In this document: in pieces, positions 11,009 to 23,081 of the stretch | Numbering within the stretch: position 1 is the stretch's first letter | How the letters are laid out: each line of letters starts with the position of its first letter | DNA from: Bugula neritina | Lineage: Eukaryota > Bryozoa > Gymnolaemata > Cheilostomatida > Bugulidae | Reading direction: 5' to 3' | Assembly (NCBI GenBank): GCA_964035545.1 | Contig: OZ037772.1 | Location: 4,387,538 to 4,451,537 of the forward strand | DNA length: 64,000 nucleotides | Program-made: the position numbers and the translations under genes | Notes under the pieces: generated by a model | Database searches by the model: none | The model's input: the letters and a program-made list of their open reading frames with translations, nothing else | What the model was told of the DNA's origin: nothing

Positions 11009-11418
11009 TGTAGTGAATTTTGCCAGTTCACTATCATTATGTGTGGGTTAACTTAGACAAAGCCACTGCACCAGGTTGTTTACGATAAGATACACTTTAA
11101 TATTTACACAAATATAAGAAGGTTATTTACAGCTAGCATGAATAGAAAACTGTTACATAATTAGTGAGCTTTAATACACAACTACTCTAAATGAAGTCCC
11201 AAGCTGCTCTGCCGGCTAGCTACTCAGCGCACTGCAACTACGAGTAGCTAGCTCCACCTGCTATTAATTAGTGTGACTGTCCTGATTGGTGGTCACTAAT
11301 GGTACCACTGCTGTCCATAGTTACACTCCGACAGTGTCGAACTCACAAGATAATAAACAATATAGAGTAAACCTTTTCGATTATTATAATAAGAATTGCA
11401 CTACTAAAATCTATCACA
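11009..11418 (-). repeat. E1 5' LTR
   Basis: 410 bp, same length as 5946-6355 and about 2.4% different by eye. It would hold the element promoter. The outer flank is ATAT. Confidence 0.93.
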
Positions 11419-13166
11419 ATATGTAGTATATAATTTGTAGAGGAAGTTACTTGTTAAATTTTTTCGAACTCAAACCCCAAAACTCTTCACCCTAAGCCCC
11501 CAGCCCTTGAACACCCACCCCAAACTCCAGAACCCCAAGTACAAACCCAAAATCCTCACCTCAAAACCTTTTTTCAAACTCTAAACCCCCCCAAATTGAA
11601 AACACATGCCAATTTTTTTCTACTTTTCCATTTGTGCCATTATTACCTGTACCATTTCTACTGTACACTAACCCACAATACATCAACTGGAGAAAACTTC
11701 CTATCACCCTCCATGGCTGAATTGTGAACCAACTCAATAAAATCCTCCTGCAATTCCTCTGAAAACTTGTTAACAAACTGTTGCAATGGGTCACATGTCA
11801 AGTTGAGAATCTAGCTCTTTCTTTGTCGGAGGTAGCGCAGAGAAATGCTGTTAAAAGTCGGTTTAATGTTCAGTGAAATGCCTAGAAATTTTTTTTAAAA
11901 ACGATATGGAACAGTTGGTGTTCGGAAAAATGGCAGATAATAATGACGCAAATGAAAAATTAAGTAAAATTGGCACATTTTCAATATTAACATTGTAGAT
12001 TTGAATTGACGGTTAAGCATTCAGGATGAGGAATTCGGGGGTTTAAGTTTGGGAAAATTTAATACCAGTGTGCATTTTTACCTGTGCCATTTTTACCTAA
12101 AATTGGAACAGGTTCTTCTCCTGTAAAAGTTCATTTAGTGAGGGGAAAAACACCATGTTTTTAATAGACTTTTAAAACATGGCTGCTGCTATGAAAAGCA
12201 ATAATATGATGATTGCACTCTTGAATTTTAAGGTTCAGATTATTTAGTGTACCAAATATATTCATTAGGTATGTAGTATACAGTTCATAGAGATTGATTT
12301 GCATGGCTGCTAAAAGTTGGCCTGTTGTTTTTTGCATCTTTTAGACCTCCATTCGAAGTAGCCAAGAGTACAGTCAGGGTATAAGTAAACTGAGAGTGCA
12401 GAATATGGTTGGGTTAAATAAATGAACTAAAATGAAGGTTTATAGATATGCATATATACATGCAACTTGCAAGAGTTCAAAAACCGTCAACAAAGTGCGT
12501 AAGTTTTTCAAAATCCAAATTCCCCCCCCTAAAATGTCCAAATTCCCCCAGGTTGGGAACTACTGATTTATCAGATTCCTGATTGCATGACAAGAAACAA
12601 TTTGATTAGCTACTCATTGCTGTTGTACACAGCAATGAAATGTATATTAGTTTGAATGGTTGAAATGAATTTGCTTAGCCATGTTGGAAATATTACTGGC
12701 ACCTGCATGTCAATTCAGTAAATAAATTCTCCCACAGACAAGTCAATTACGCAGTTATACTGCTCCAGTAAAGATTATTTTTAGTAACCAAACTCAACTT
12801 GAACTAAAGCTAATGAGGCATGAAAACAGACTATATTTTCACTAACAAATAAACATTATCATATAGTAAAAAGGCAATGCATGTTTGATACAGTAAAATA
12901 CCTCATATATAACTATAATTACTGATAATTAACATAATATAATAATGCATATAATAAGCAGTGCAAGTTCTGTTGAATATATAATAATATACAGAAGCAT
13001 AATTACAGTGTAAATGAAAAACACAATATAATATACCTGACACTACCATAAGTGGGTGTATTGATGAATTGTATTGAATATAATTATGTTGATGACAAAT
13101 ATTATCCATTTTATCTCTCAGTACCTCACTGGGCTGATTATTGGTAAACTGTAGCTGCAGGTAAGT
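11419..13166. other. No gene seen; A/C-rich patch at 11465-11595
   Basis: I see no exon-like coding sequence in this 1.7 kb. The patch 11465-11595 is strongly strand-biased: irregular runs of CCC and AAA with very little G. The rest is A+T-rich and lies downstream of the TRIM gene. Confidence 0.5.
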
Positions 13167-16100
13167 TTAGTATTTTATTGTGTATCTCCTCAGTCCACCA
13201 TATCCACATGCTAGAAACACTGTGTCTCTGTTATACACAGCAATGTCATACACCCAACCACTCACACCAAGACTTTCTCCAGGAACTGTAAGCACAAGTT
13301 GACCTGTAAATAATAGCATCATATTGTATCAGTTGGTGTGCACTGAGAGGAACAAAACGACTAATGTTGAAGATGGAACTATAAGTTGGTGTGTATTGAG
13401 AGGTTCCTTTACAAAACGAAATAGGCAGAATTATAGAAAGTTCTACCAGTGAGTATTGAATAATTCACTGAGCTGCTCTACTGTTTACTTCATACTAAAT
13501 GACAACATGGAGAAACTCAGCATGGAGACTTAGTGCTCAGCTAATATAATTATAAATATTCACAGGAGAGAAGATATATAATGTAAGTATTAAATGCATG
13601 GAGTAAATATTCAAACAGAGCAGAAAATAGTGTCTCATTATACAACTGTATTGACCTTGAACCACAAACTTAGCTTGTGGCTCTTAGCAAGAACACGCCC
13701 ACACGTCTGCTCCTAATACTACTACTACTTCAGCTACTCCAACATTATCACATATTAAATACTTGACAAGAACCAACCACAGCCACCTGAGTCCCACCAG
13801 CAAACACTGCTCTACCAGCCATCATCAAATTACAATAGTCTCAGTAATGGCAGTCAAAAAGTATCAAATTATTTATATTTAAATTATCTGATGACTAAAA
13901 CAACAGCAGCACTAGACTGAAGTCAAACTACAACTCATAACTCATGTGTAGCTGGCAGTCTGTACAGTTGTTAGACTGAGCATCTCTAAAATTACTGTAA
14001 AACACTTGCATAGTATATACTAACTAGACATGCTGATAGGTGGGTTTGAACCCCTTGTGCAGCACCAACTTACTTAGCAGTATGGAGTCCCTATCCTCTA
14101 CTCTACCAGGTGAAACCTTGGAAAGGAAGACTGAATAGAGAGTTTACTAAGAGCTCACTGCACACTATAACACAGCGTACACCTTAAACCTATACAGTAT
14201 AATACACAGTTTTACCTGTGCTTACATCCTGCATGTTACTGCAGCTGGAAATAAAGTTATTGTAGGGAGGCAGTATTATTCACTAATATCATTATTAGCT
14301 ACAAGTCATGTGATGAAGCATATAACATCTACTATCAGCATGTTACAGTCTTTATTACATAACTTTTAGCTAAAAATAACATCAGTGACTTGATAAATAC
14401 TAACAATATCATCATAATATTATATCTTATGAGTGGAAGTTGTTTACTGTTGGTTATTAAAATATATTATTTACTGCAACATAATTATATATATAAAATA
14501 ACTATAAACTTACTATAATTAACACAGTATTTACCTTCAAGTGAGAGGATGAAGAGAGGTCCTCTCCATGTACAGATGTGAATCAGTTCAGATGTTGGAT
14601 CAAAGGAAATACCAGTTGGATATGAGATGTGAGAAAACTCCCACATTAGAGTGAGAGTTGTGTTCTCCACTTTATATCTTCTCACTGCACCATCTACAGT
14701 GAAGTCTCCTATAAGGAGAGTTGAGTCTGGGAGGATGCATACAGAGTGAGGGTACTTCATCTCAGGAAGTGGGAACTTCTGTATTTTATTGTCAACTAGG
14801 TTACATACTACCAGCTGTTTCTGTTCACTGTCTACAATATAGAGCAGTGAGTCGTGCTGAGCTATTCTATAGTAAGTGGGTACATCTACTAACTGCTTGT
14901 AGAGAGTACGAGACTTCTCAAAGGAGTTCGGATCAAGAAGTGAGACTTCAGCTGTTTTCTCTTCTCCATTACACCAACTGCCAACCATCACCCCTTCAGG
15001 TTGGATTATCTCCCACCACCATGTAGTGTTGGTGTCCTTCATTGAGCTGATAGTATCCAGAGTGTCTCTATTTATTACTTCTACACCTTCCCGTGTCCAA
15101 CACATAAGATGTCCATCAGCTGAGATGTTTACTGTCCCACATCCCCCACGTACAGGAAGTCCATCAGACTGGAGAGAAGATGGTGGCTGCAGCAGCTTCA
15201 GTCCCAGACTGTCTTTACTGTCTGCAACAACAAAATAACAATTCTATAACTTAAGAATCTCATCACCTGAGGAGGTGGGGAACAGCTTTTCAAACTTAAA
15301 ATAAAAATATATTTTAAATACAAGCAGTCTGTAGTTACTACAAGTTGCTACAGGATGCACAGGTCTAAGTGAGAATATTTTGTTAATACTAACAGCAGGT
15401 AGTCAGCATAACACAGTTTATAGCAGCTCAGTTATACATCATAAACTCTGAAACACTGCAGAAATGTCTCATAATGTGAGAGTAGAACAAAACTCAATTC
15501 TCTAATAAATAAACTCTATCAACTTTTCTAAAATTTCATCAGAGGCTTCTTTTCGTTCTCCTATTAAAATATTCAGTGAAAAAAATTCAACTAATTACAA
15601 GCAGAAAGTTATTTGTAGTTAGGGAACTACTATTTAATATACACTCCACCTACATGTTGGTACCAAGATGCTGTCTGGAAGTACACACTTCTCTATTACA
15701 CCAATATCTGTAGCCTTCTCCATCTTCTCACTCATCTCTTTGTAGTCTCTCACAATGCCTGCATCATTGAACTTATCAACTACATGTTGTACTGTGTCCA
15801 GCAGAGACTGTCTGCCCATTGTCTTACTCAAGGCTAGCTCTATTCTATAATTATCCACTATCTGTGTGCAGCTCTTCAAATATCCATATATTTCTAGCCT
15901 CAGGTTTGTAGCTCTCTTTCTAATATTTTCTATCTAATAAATAATAACACAGTGTAACCACATCTGAACCTCACAACCTCTGCACTTGAAATGAAAGTGA
16001 CAGATCACCCACTGAGTGGACAATGACTCAGTCACGTGACACTCTATACACAGCAGAGAGCTAGTACATCACGTGACTAGTCTCCTCCTCCTGACACCTG

Positions 16101-19100
16101 CCAATCACTCACCTAGTTAACCTCTCTGTATGAGTGATTGACAGTAGCAGAAGGATGAGTGAGTCATCTGTATTGACAGGTTCCTCTGCACTGAGTCACA
16201 TGTGATAAATGGCTACTGCTACTTGTACACAGAATGATAATGCTTTAATGGCCAGTTAATTCTAGTGGCAAATGAAATTCATTTCTATTTACAACTCAAA
16301 GACCAGATGCAAAACCAATTTTTAGACAAACAGAAATACAATAGATGACTTCACCAGGTCAGCATATACCTGAACATCAGCTACAGCGTTTACTCTGGCA
16401 ACCATCTTTTTCACTTCATCTTCTATTTTACTCAGTTCTTTCCAGGCATCCTTCGAGATGTCATTCAACTCCGCAACTTTCTCAGACAGAATCTCTATTC
16501 CACCAGTCAGACTTTCTCGTAACTCGCAAGACAAATCACTCAAAGATGCCAAGTCATGGAATGCTACTGTCTCATCTGCGTATGTAAAATCACACTATTT
16601 ATAAAAGCATATTTAGATATAATATTGTACTTATTCTACACCTACTACCTCTAACTATACAGGTTGATGATGTATCACTATACACATACTATGTAATTAC
16701 TAAACTGAGTTGATTATAGCTCAACCTGCTTTATCAGTAATTCACACAAAGGAACATTCTAGAAAGATGTCACAGGGTATCTCATTAATCACTGCACTTG
16801 GAATGAAATAATTGGAAATTTTAGAGCAGTGGCTCCAACCTTGGGGAATTTTCCCTTCCCAGGAAATTTGGGTTTATTAGAACTTTTTATTTCTAAAAAT
16901 TTCACACAGTTTACCAGCTCTTTGAGCTCTTGCTTTGTTTTCCAGGTTACATGTATATGTATAGCTATATATAATGTGTTCATTTTATGTATTTCATTTA
17001 TTTATCCACACTACACTCTATAATCTAAGTTTACTTCTACATCCATGTATCTAATATTCACTCCACTCTAGTTGCTACCCTCCTACTATGAATGGCGGTT
17101 AAAAAGTTTCTTTAAAGTAAAAACTAACGCAGCAAGTTTTTTGCAGCCAGTCTAACTAACCTCCATAAATTTTTTACTGCATACCTAGTAGTTATATTTG
17201 CTGTGCTAAAAAAATCTGAACCTAAAATGAATGAGTATAATCATCAGCTCACTGCTTTTAATAGCAGCATCAATGCTTTCAAAGCTAAACTAAAGTTGTG
17301 GCAGACACTCGTCCATGTCAAACACACTGGCCTTTTCCTACACTCAATAAAATATTAGAAAAAAAATCTGTCCTATATTTTCTTTATAAATACAAAATAC
17401 AGTGTTTCTCAAAAGGGGGTAACGTAACTTAAAAGAAAACATTTATAAAAAGCGTGAATGGTATAAAAAAGGTGGGACACCACTGAGTTAAAGCTATGCC
17501 ATTATATACCATCTCATCAAGGAAACAGACACTTGAAGGATGAAATATACTAAATATTCAACATAACAGTGAGATTATAAACTCCTGCACTATCCACTTC
17601 TGTCTCACACAAACTTTGATACTGACAAATACCTCCTGATGTTAGCATGTTAACTTTAATTTTATTCACAAAATTCGGTTTCAATATTCACATCAACTCA
17701 GTCTGACAAACTTGATTCCTCTTTTACTGTTACATAACTCACTTTAATAATACGATAATAAATAACAGGTTCTTGTAATATTTCTCAGTTGCTTTCTACA
17801 GAAATAGAACAGCAAGTAAATACCTGTCTTATCCTTACAGCCAGTCCTCATATCACATCTCATACAGAATATCTGGTGACACTTGGAACACACTTCTGTC
17901 AGCTGTTCCTGTTTATGATGTTCACATTCAGTTATAGTATATCTTTGGGGAGAAGCTCTGTAGACCTCAATGTCAATAAACTGATGTCTATCTCCCATCA
18001 GCTCTCTGTGATTCTGTGTAATGAAGATCAACAGTTTAGTTGGTTGTATTTTCACCAACAAGTCTGTCATAGTTGACTCACTGCACTGTGAAACTGTGTG
18101 TTTAGTATAAAAAGTCACAGAGACTCAAAATTTCTTTTCAATAGTTTCCCACACACAAATCAGAACTGGTCTAGTAGCTAATCTTAATAAATTATATAAG
18201 AAAGACTCACTTCTTGATGCTGCTGACACAATTTCTTTTGAATCTCTACACAGAACACAGCAGCTTCTGTTCCACCTCTACACACATCGCAAGGAATGGG
18301 TGCAGGTTTGGGTGGAGACTTGTATTCTAGCGGGTCTCCATGCTGAGCTACTGGTAGTGTTGTGGGATCTGTGATGTCATAGTGATTGTTTCTACAACAT
18401 ATAGCAATCAGTATGCTACCTGTGTTAGCTGTGTTTAGTATATCTCAAGTAATGAAATACTCCATCCACACACACAGCTATATCCTTCACAAATACTCAA
18501 ATAAATGCTCATCACTCATCAACACACATTCATTATATAGACCACAGGCTATCACAAAAACATACTTGACTATAGTATGTACTTAATATGCTAGAAAATA
18601 GTCATTCATGACAAAGAACACCTACTCACCAAATGGACTCAATTGTAACTTGTATTGTAAAATGACAAGACAAATAACTAGTCAACTACTGAGTGGAGGT
18701 CATATTGTCAATAATTATTCACTACTGTTGCAAGTTTGTGCAATGCAACTAATTACTGAGGTGTGAATTCTGAGGAGTCAATACTACAACATAACCTCCT
18801 TTTTATTGTGAGAGAGAGAGAGAGGTGGGAGAGTGTTCAGTCAGTCAACATGTATTAGTGGTTTGCCAATCATGGAGCTCAAACCTAGCTCTTTACTATT
18901 ATGTTGAAAAGTATGAAGAACAGTAGTATAATATGAGAACCATACATTGGTAGGCAGTAATCAAAGAGAGAGTCACTGCAAGGCTGTTTCCATATTTATA
19001 GTGAGATACTAGCTTCTTATCAATCAGTTCCTTCGAGTCACATGCCTAACGCTATTCAGTGTATTCCCCTGCACCTCTCACTGCTAAGGGTGACACGAAA

Positions 19101-19787
19101 CTGTCACTTCATCACCCTTGGCAATGTGTCAAGAGCTAGCGCACTGTGAGTGTGTGTCACGTGTGTGTTGCCTATCTCGTGCAGCTAGCATAAGAAGAGT
19201 GAGTCGATAGGCTAAGTTGTAGTTAGTAATCTATTACTAGTAGGATGACACATGCGCATGTTAACTATCTTCAGTGTAGTACTACTATGTATGTGCAGCA
19301 GGTTGGGTCACAGTCTAAGTCAGAGGGTGGGTTGGCATAATATAGGCCCAAATCCTCAGCACTATTCATGACTCATCATTCCAGACAAATAACACTCAAT
19401 ACAACTGACTGATGGTAGAAGAAGTAACCAGCTAAAGGAGACACTCAATTCACAGAGTATATTACACACTAATTGACAGAGTTCACATAGAATACACAGT
19501 GTTGTTTGCTTTTCATAGACACAGATCAGATAACTCCTAGATAATAGTGAGGAAATCATATGCAAGCCTTTGACATGGTATATTGTGTTATGTACTGTAA
19601 CTCACCTACAATAAGCACATCTGATATGATCCTTCCTACCGCCAATGTCAATCTTCAAACATCTCATGCAGTACACATGCAGACAGGGCAGAGTTCTGGG
19701 GTCTTCAAGTTTGTTGAAGTACTGCAAGCAGTACCCACAGCGATACGAATTGTTTAGTCTCTTTTTCACAACTCTGGATTCTGCCAT
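13167..19787 (-). CDS. TRIM-type E3 ligase: RING, two B-boxes, coiled coil, propeller-like C-terminus
   Basis: Seven exons join in frame on the - strand: 19606-19787, 18211-18391, 17824-18013, 16370-16575, 15650-15933, 14535-15217 and 13167-13303, giving 620 codons plus TAA. All introns are GT-AG. The start is the ATG at 19787. RING: C17, C20, C35, H37, C40, C43, C57, C60. B-box 1 is at about 95-119 (C95, C98, C108, C116, H119) and B-box 2 at about 151-182. A charged coiled coil runs at about 190-345. The last 270 residues show repeated P-x-S-V-x-I-L-P-D-x-T-L-L-I-G-D and Y-P-T-G-I-S-F-D type strands, as in NHL-like propellers. RBCC proteins ubiquitinate targets bound by the C-terminal domain. 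The ligand is unknown. Exon 6 needs the second AG of GCAGACAG; the first would give a stop. This is the clearest host gene in the window. Confidence 0.88.
16031..16078. promoter_or_regulatory. Paired palindromic E-boxes in TRIM intron 4
   Basis: GTCACGTGAC (16031-16040) is a perfect 10-bp palindrome around a CACGTG E-box. TCACGTGACT follows at 16069-16078. Such sites bind bHLH-zip factors of the USF/MITF/TFE type in animals. Whether they act here is inference. Confidence 0.4.
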
Positions 19788-20540
19788 CTTGGTTATATGA
19801 TAAGGAAATCCTGTAAAAGATACACATACTCCTAGCATGATATACTACACTACATCTGTAAAGATTTGTCCTTTACTATCCTGACCAAAGACTGGCCTAT
19901 CAGGTTTTATATAAGTCATAACCAGATCATCAATATGTAGAGGAGAAGTGAAACATAATTACCATTGAGTTGAGTAATAATTTTATGAACAAACAGCACA
20001 TTTGGGCTCAGCTGCTTATACATAAGCTGAATATTTCATGAGCTCCCAATAATAATGTGTTTCTAACTGAGTATTTTGACACATTACTGGGACAGAGTCT
20101 ACACTTGAGCATACAATAGACTTTGTTCCTTCCCAAGGTATACTTTGAACTATTCCATAGCAAGGAGTATTTAGCATGCGTAAGACACTAAATAGGGGGA
20201 ACATAGCAGGGTGAGAAAACATAAGTGACTCACTGATTATAATAAACCTACTATAAGTATAACTTGTTAAGATTATCACCATAAATAAACCTAATGAGGA
20301 TGGTAGCGGAGGTGGTATTAAAACTATTTGCCACACTAAATCTAATACTAATTCTAATAGTTATAGCAATGTATAGTAAATGTAATACTTTTATACTAAT
20401 TGCCGACTATCGATAAACTAAGTCTATAAATGTTATACTAACCTGCCAGTTATCAGTGTGTAGCCCTCTTCCGTCAACGCGTGAATGGCTGTGTACAATG
20501 ACGTTATAATGTTACAGCAGAAGGGGCGTGTATTTGTTGA
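19788..20540 (-). other. Region upstream of the TRIM gene
   Basis: It presumably holds the 5' UTR and promoter. I see no TATA box at a convincing distance and no second coding sequence. Confidence 0.4.
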
Positions 20541-20550
20541 GTCACGTGAC
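20541..20550. promoter_or_regulatory. Palindromic E-box GTCACGTGAC
   Basis: The same perfect 10-mer as at 16031, about 750 bp upstream of the TRIM start codon. It is a possible bHLH-zip site; function is inferred from the motif alone. Confidence 0.4.
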
Positions 20551-20585
20551 ATTCAATTACCCGTTATGTTTGGCTTAGAGAACTA

Positions 20586-20674
20586 CAATGACAGTTGTTA
20601 TATGAATATAATAATATCATGATCATTGTTTACATCATGATATTATATATTCATAGTTATAACAACTGTCATTG
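20586..20674. repeat. Long imperfect hairpin
   Basis: CAATGACAGTTGTTATA at 20586 is answered by its near-perfect complement ending at 20674. The inner arms (ATAATATCATGAT and its partner) pair around a short loop near 20625-20633. Arms are about 40 bp. It may be a small fold-back element. Confidence 0.75.
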
Positions 20675-20699
20675 CTTTTACTACAACAAGAGTTAAGAA

Positions 20700-21310
20700 C
20701 AACAGGGCCGAAGTGCTTTGCTTGCTCAGGTCTGGGTCACATTTCTCGTGATTGTTTAAATAATCAGAGAGATAGACAGCCTGCTGCTCGTAACCAGCAT
20801 ATACGCAAATGCTTCGTGTGCCACTAGCCGGAACATTTAGCCCACCAATGCCTCGAAGGTTCGGGAAAAGTCAACGGGGGAGCATCTGCGTCGGATACTC
20901 ACCCCGCATCACGGCAGTAGAGACGCCCCTTCCTATTATGAAACTTCTAATAAATGGAGTATCATTTAAATCATTGGTTGATGCTGGGTGCCAGCAATCA
21001 GTAGTCAGCTCAAGCGTTGTTCACTTGTTGGGAGAAAAACATAGTTCTGTGCCAAAACTTGTGACAATGTTGGATGGTAATACAACTATATGTGTCTAGG
21101 GGAGGTTAGTTTAAAAATCACAGCAGGAACAAGATGTGTAAATGTATGAAGCCCGATATCAAAATCCTTGGTTTGTGGGTGTGCAGCCATAATTGGAATA
21201 GATGCGGTGAAGGGGCTCGGAGGGTTGACGGTGAGTTCCCAAGGTGTGCCATCTTTTGGTGGTGCTCGCCAATATGTTAAGTTAGCAGTTGTGGCGGTCG
21301 GGGTGTCTAA
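20700..21310 (+). pseudogene. E4 retroelement gag-protease relic
   Basis: Two CCHC zinc knuckles sit in tandem. The first is C-F-A-C-S-G-L-G-H-I-S-R-D-C from 20713. The second (from about 20811) has its C-x2-C-x4-H-x4-C spacing intact but a TAG codon inside. A protease-like segment follows with L-V-D-A-G-C-Q-Q-S-V-V-S, giving an active site D-A-G in place of the commoner D-T/S-G. The frame breaks near 21100 and continues weakly to 21310, then hits a (TA)n tract. No RT is visible. Confidence 0.7.
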
Positions 21311-21315
21311 TAAAC

Positions 21316-21320
21316 TACAT

Positions 21321-21380
<60 letters not shown>
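21316..21380. repeat. (TA)n microsatellite
   Basis: About 65 bp of TA repeats with CATA interruptions. Confidence 0.95.
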
Positions 21381-21644
21381 TACGCTCTCATTTAATGCTC
21401 AGCAATGACATTAAATGATTGAGCACTCTCACCATGATCACAAACTCAAGCTGCTGGCATTTTGCAATGCTCGTGACTCCTAGGTGACCCCTAGAGTCAC
21501 TTGAGCACTCTGGCTTGAGTTTACACACCTTTTAAATATGCTTTAGTAAAACTATAAGTTTTACTATTGCGAAAGTGTGGGCCATAGTACTCTGTTCTGT
21601 GCTGATGAGGGGACAAATCCCGAAACAGCTGCTGTCCACAGATT

Positions 21645-21749
<105 letters not shown>

Positions 21750-21757
21750 TTAAGGGC

Positions 21758-22260
21758 TAGAATCAAAACTCAAAAACTATGTTGTAGATAGCTTTCTTCC
21801 TCAGCTCGAGGTTTTTTGGAATTTTTAATTTTCTACATTTTGGTCAAGCTACAGACAAATAACTATTCATTTTTCCCTATTTTTAGCTAAAAAAACATCA
21901 TGTCAGTACCGGTAAAATAACTCAGCAGGAAAACATAATAGAAAACACTGTTTGAATCCTGAGATATTTCTGCAGAGCAGTTTTTGTAATATTTCTAATA
22001 GCTTTTATAGATTTTCTATAAGTTAGTGATTTATACACTAAAAATGAGATATTTTTTCTGTACTAATAAACTCTGCTCATCACTTCGTGCTTCAGTGAAC
22101 ACGTAGAGATAAGAAGATATTGGCTGTCCATTACTAATTACAGACCTGCTAGCAAGCAGGCTAGTGAATCACTTGGTGTGTAATTTATGTATAGAGCAGC
22201 CACAACGGAATGTTGATATATAATGCAGCCCTAATTGAGGTTGCTGTTTATTGGTCATAT
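21758..22260 (+). repeat. Dispersed repeat, copy 2
   Basis: Homologous, with moderate divergence, to the reverse complement of 47440-47945. Shared landmarks include AAAACTATGTTGTAGAT, AATCCTGAGATATTTCT, GTGATTTATACACT and GGAATGTTGATA. It is non-coding and leads into the same integrase fragment in both copies, so it probably belongs to the E4 element. Confidence 0.75.
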
Positions 22261-22261
22261 C

Positions 22262-22943
22262 AGGCTAAACATACACAAGCAGGCAACAGCATGCCAACCA
22301 CAGAACAATATTTTAGCAAGAACCTGGACTACATTGTGAGCTAAATTTATGATATTCTTAGTGGGGATGCCCTAAATTATGCTATAAAGCGTATGATGGC
22401 TAGGTCTAGTGGAAGCGCACAGGAAATGCTGTATTGGTACAACTTCTCTCCAAGAGTAGGAGGCCATACACCAGCAGAGCAGGTGTACAAGTATAACATT
22501 CATTTACTCCTGGATGCTAATGGTAATTCTTGCCAGCCACAAAGTACATCCTTAAACCCATATCAACCAGGTGATGTAGTGTATGTCAAGCCTCCAGGTG
22601 CCAGATGCACAACACCTTGGAAGAAGGGTACAGTCACAGAATTGGTTTCTAATACCACTGTAAAAGTTGATGGCACCAGCCGGCATGTCAGCGATCTGAG
22701 ACTCTGTCATGCAGGTCCACTCAGCGATACCCATGGCAACAGGAGTGATGATAGAAGACGATGAATAATTAGTTGAGGACAGTGATAAGGAGAGGGATGT
22801 GAATAGCAATGAAGATGATATGCAAGACGTGGCTGATGAGCCTCCTATGGCTGGTGGCAGTGTGGCAGAAGAAGGGGTGGCAGCTGACCATGAAAATACA
22901 GGCTATCCCAATGGAGACAGAAAAAAACCCTGCTTGGCATGAA
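22262..22943 (+). pseudogene. E4 integrase C-terminal relic
   Basis: The end of an integrase core (D-I-L-S-G-D-A-L-N-Y-A-I-K-R) runs into 22393-22764. There a Y-N-F-S-P-R-V-G-G-H-T-P-A-E segment is followed by a small beta-barrel module (Q-P-G-D-V-V-Y-V-K-P-P-G-A, W-K-K-G-T-V-T, V-D-G-T-S-R-H-V-S-D-L-R) typical of retroelement integrase C-termini. After the stop at 22764 an acidic D/E-rich tail can be read in another frame to about 22943. Stops upstream and the missing RT and core show a fragment. Confidence 0.75.
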
Positions 22944-23081
22944 GATTATGTATTTTTTCATAGTTTATTAGTGATTTTGATATCAAAGGGAGGTGTGGGC
23001 TGTAACTTGACTGATCATGCACGCAGTTTATGCTCATCAGATTGACACTATAACCTGATTGGTTAATTTCGGTGCATCAGC

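Larger units (their letters stand above)
5946..11418 (-). mobile_element. E1: Ty3/gypsy LTR retroelement lacking RT/RNase H
   Basis: Two 410-bp LTRs in the same orientation bound the element. On the - strand they start TGTGATAG and end TTCACTACA. Both outer flanks read ATAT (5942-5945 and 11419-11422), which fits a 4-bp target duplication, or AATAT if a shared A is counted. From 5' to 3' on the - strand come a leucine-tRNA PBS, gag, the start of protease, integrase, a hairpin-rich region and the 3' LTR. RT and RNase H are missing through one internal deletion. By eye the LTRs differ at about 10 of 410 positions, so the insertion is moderately young. It could move only with pol supplied by a relative. 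Confidence 0.92.

Noticed and set aside
5946-11418. E1 as two independent solo LTRs
   Set aside because: Same orientation, gag and integrase between them in matching orientation, a PBS inside one LTR, and ATAT on both outer flanks show one element.
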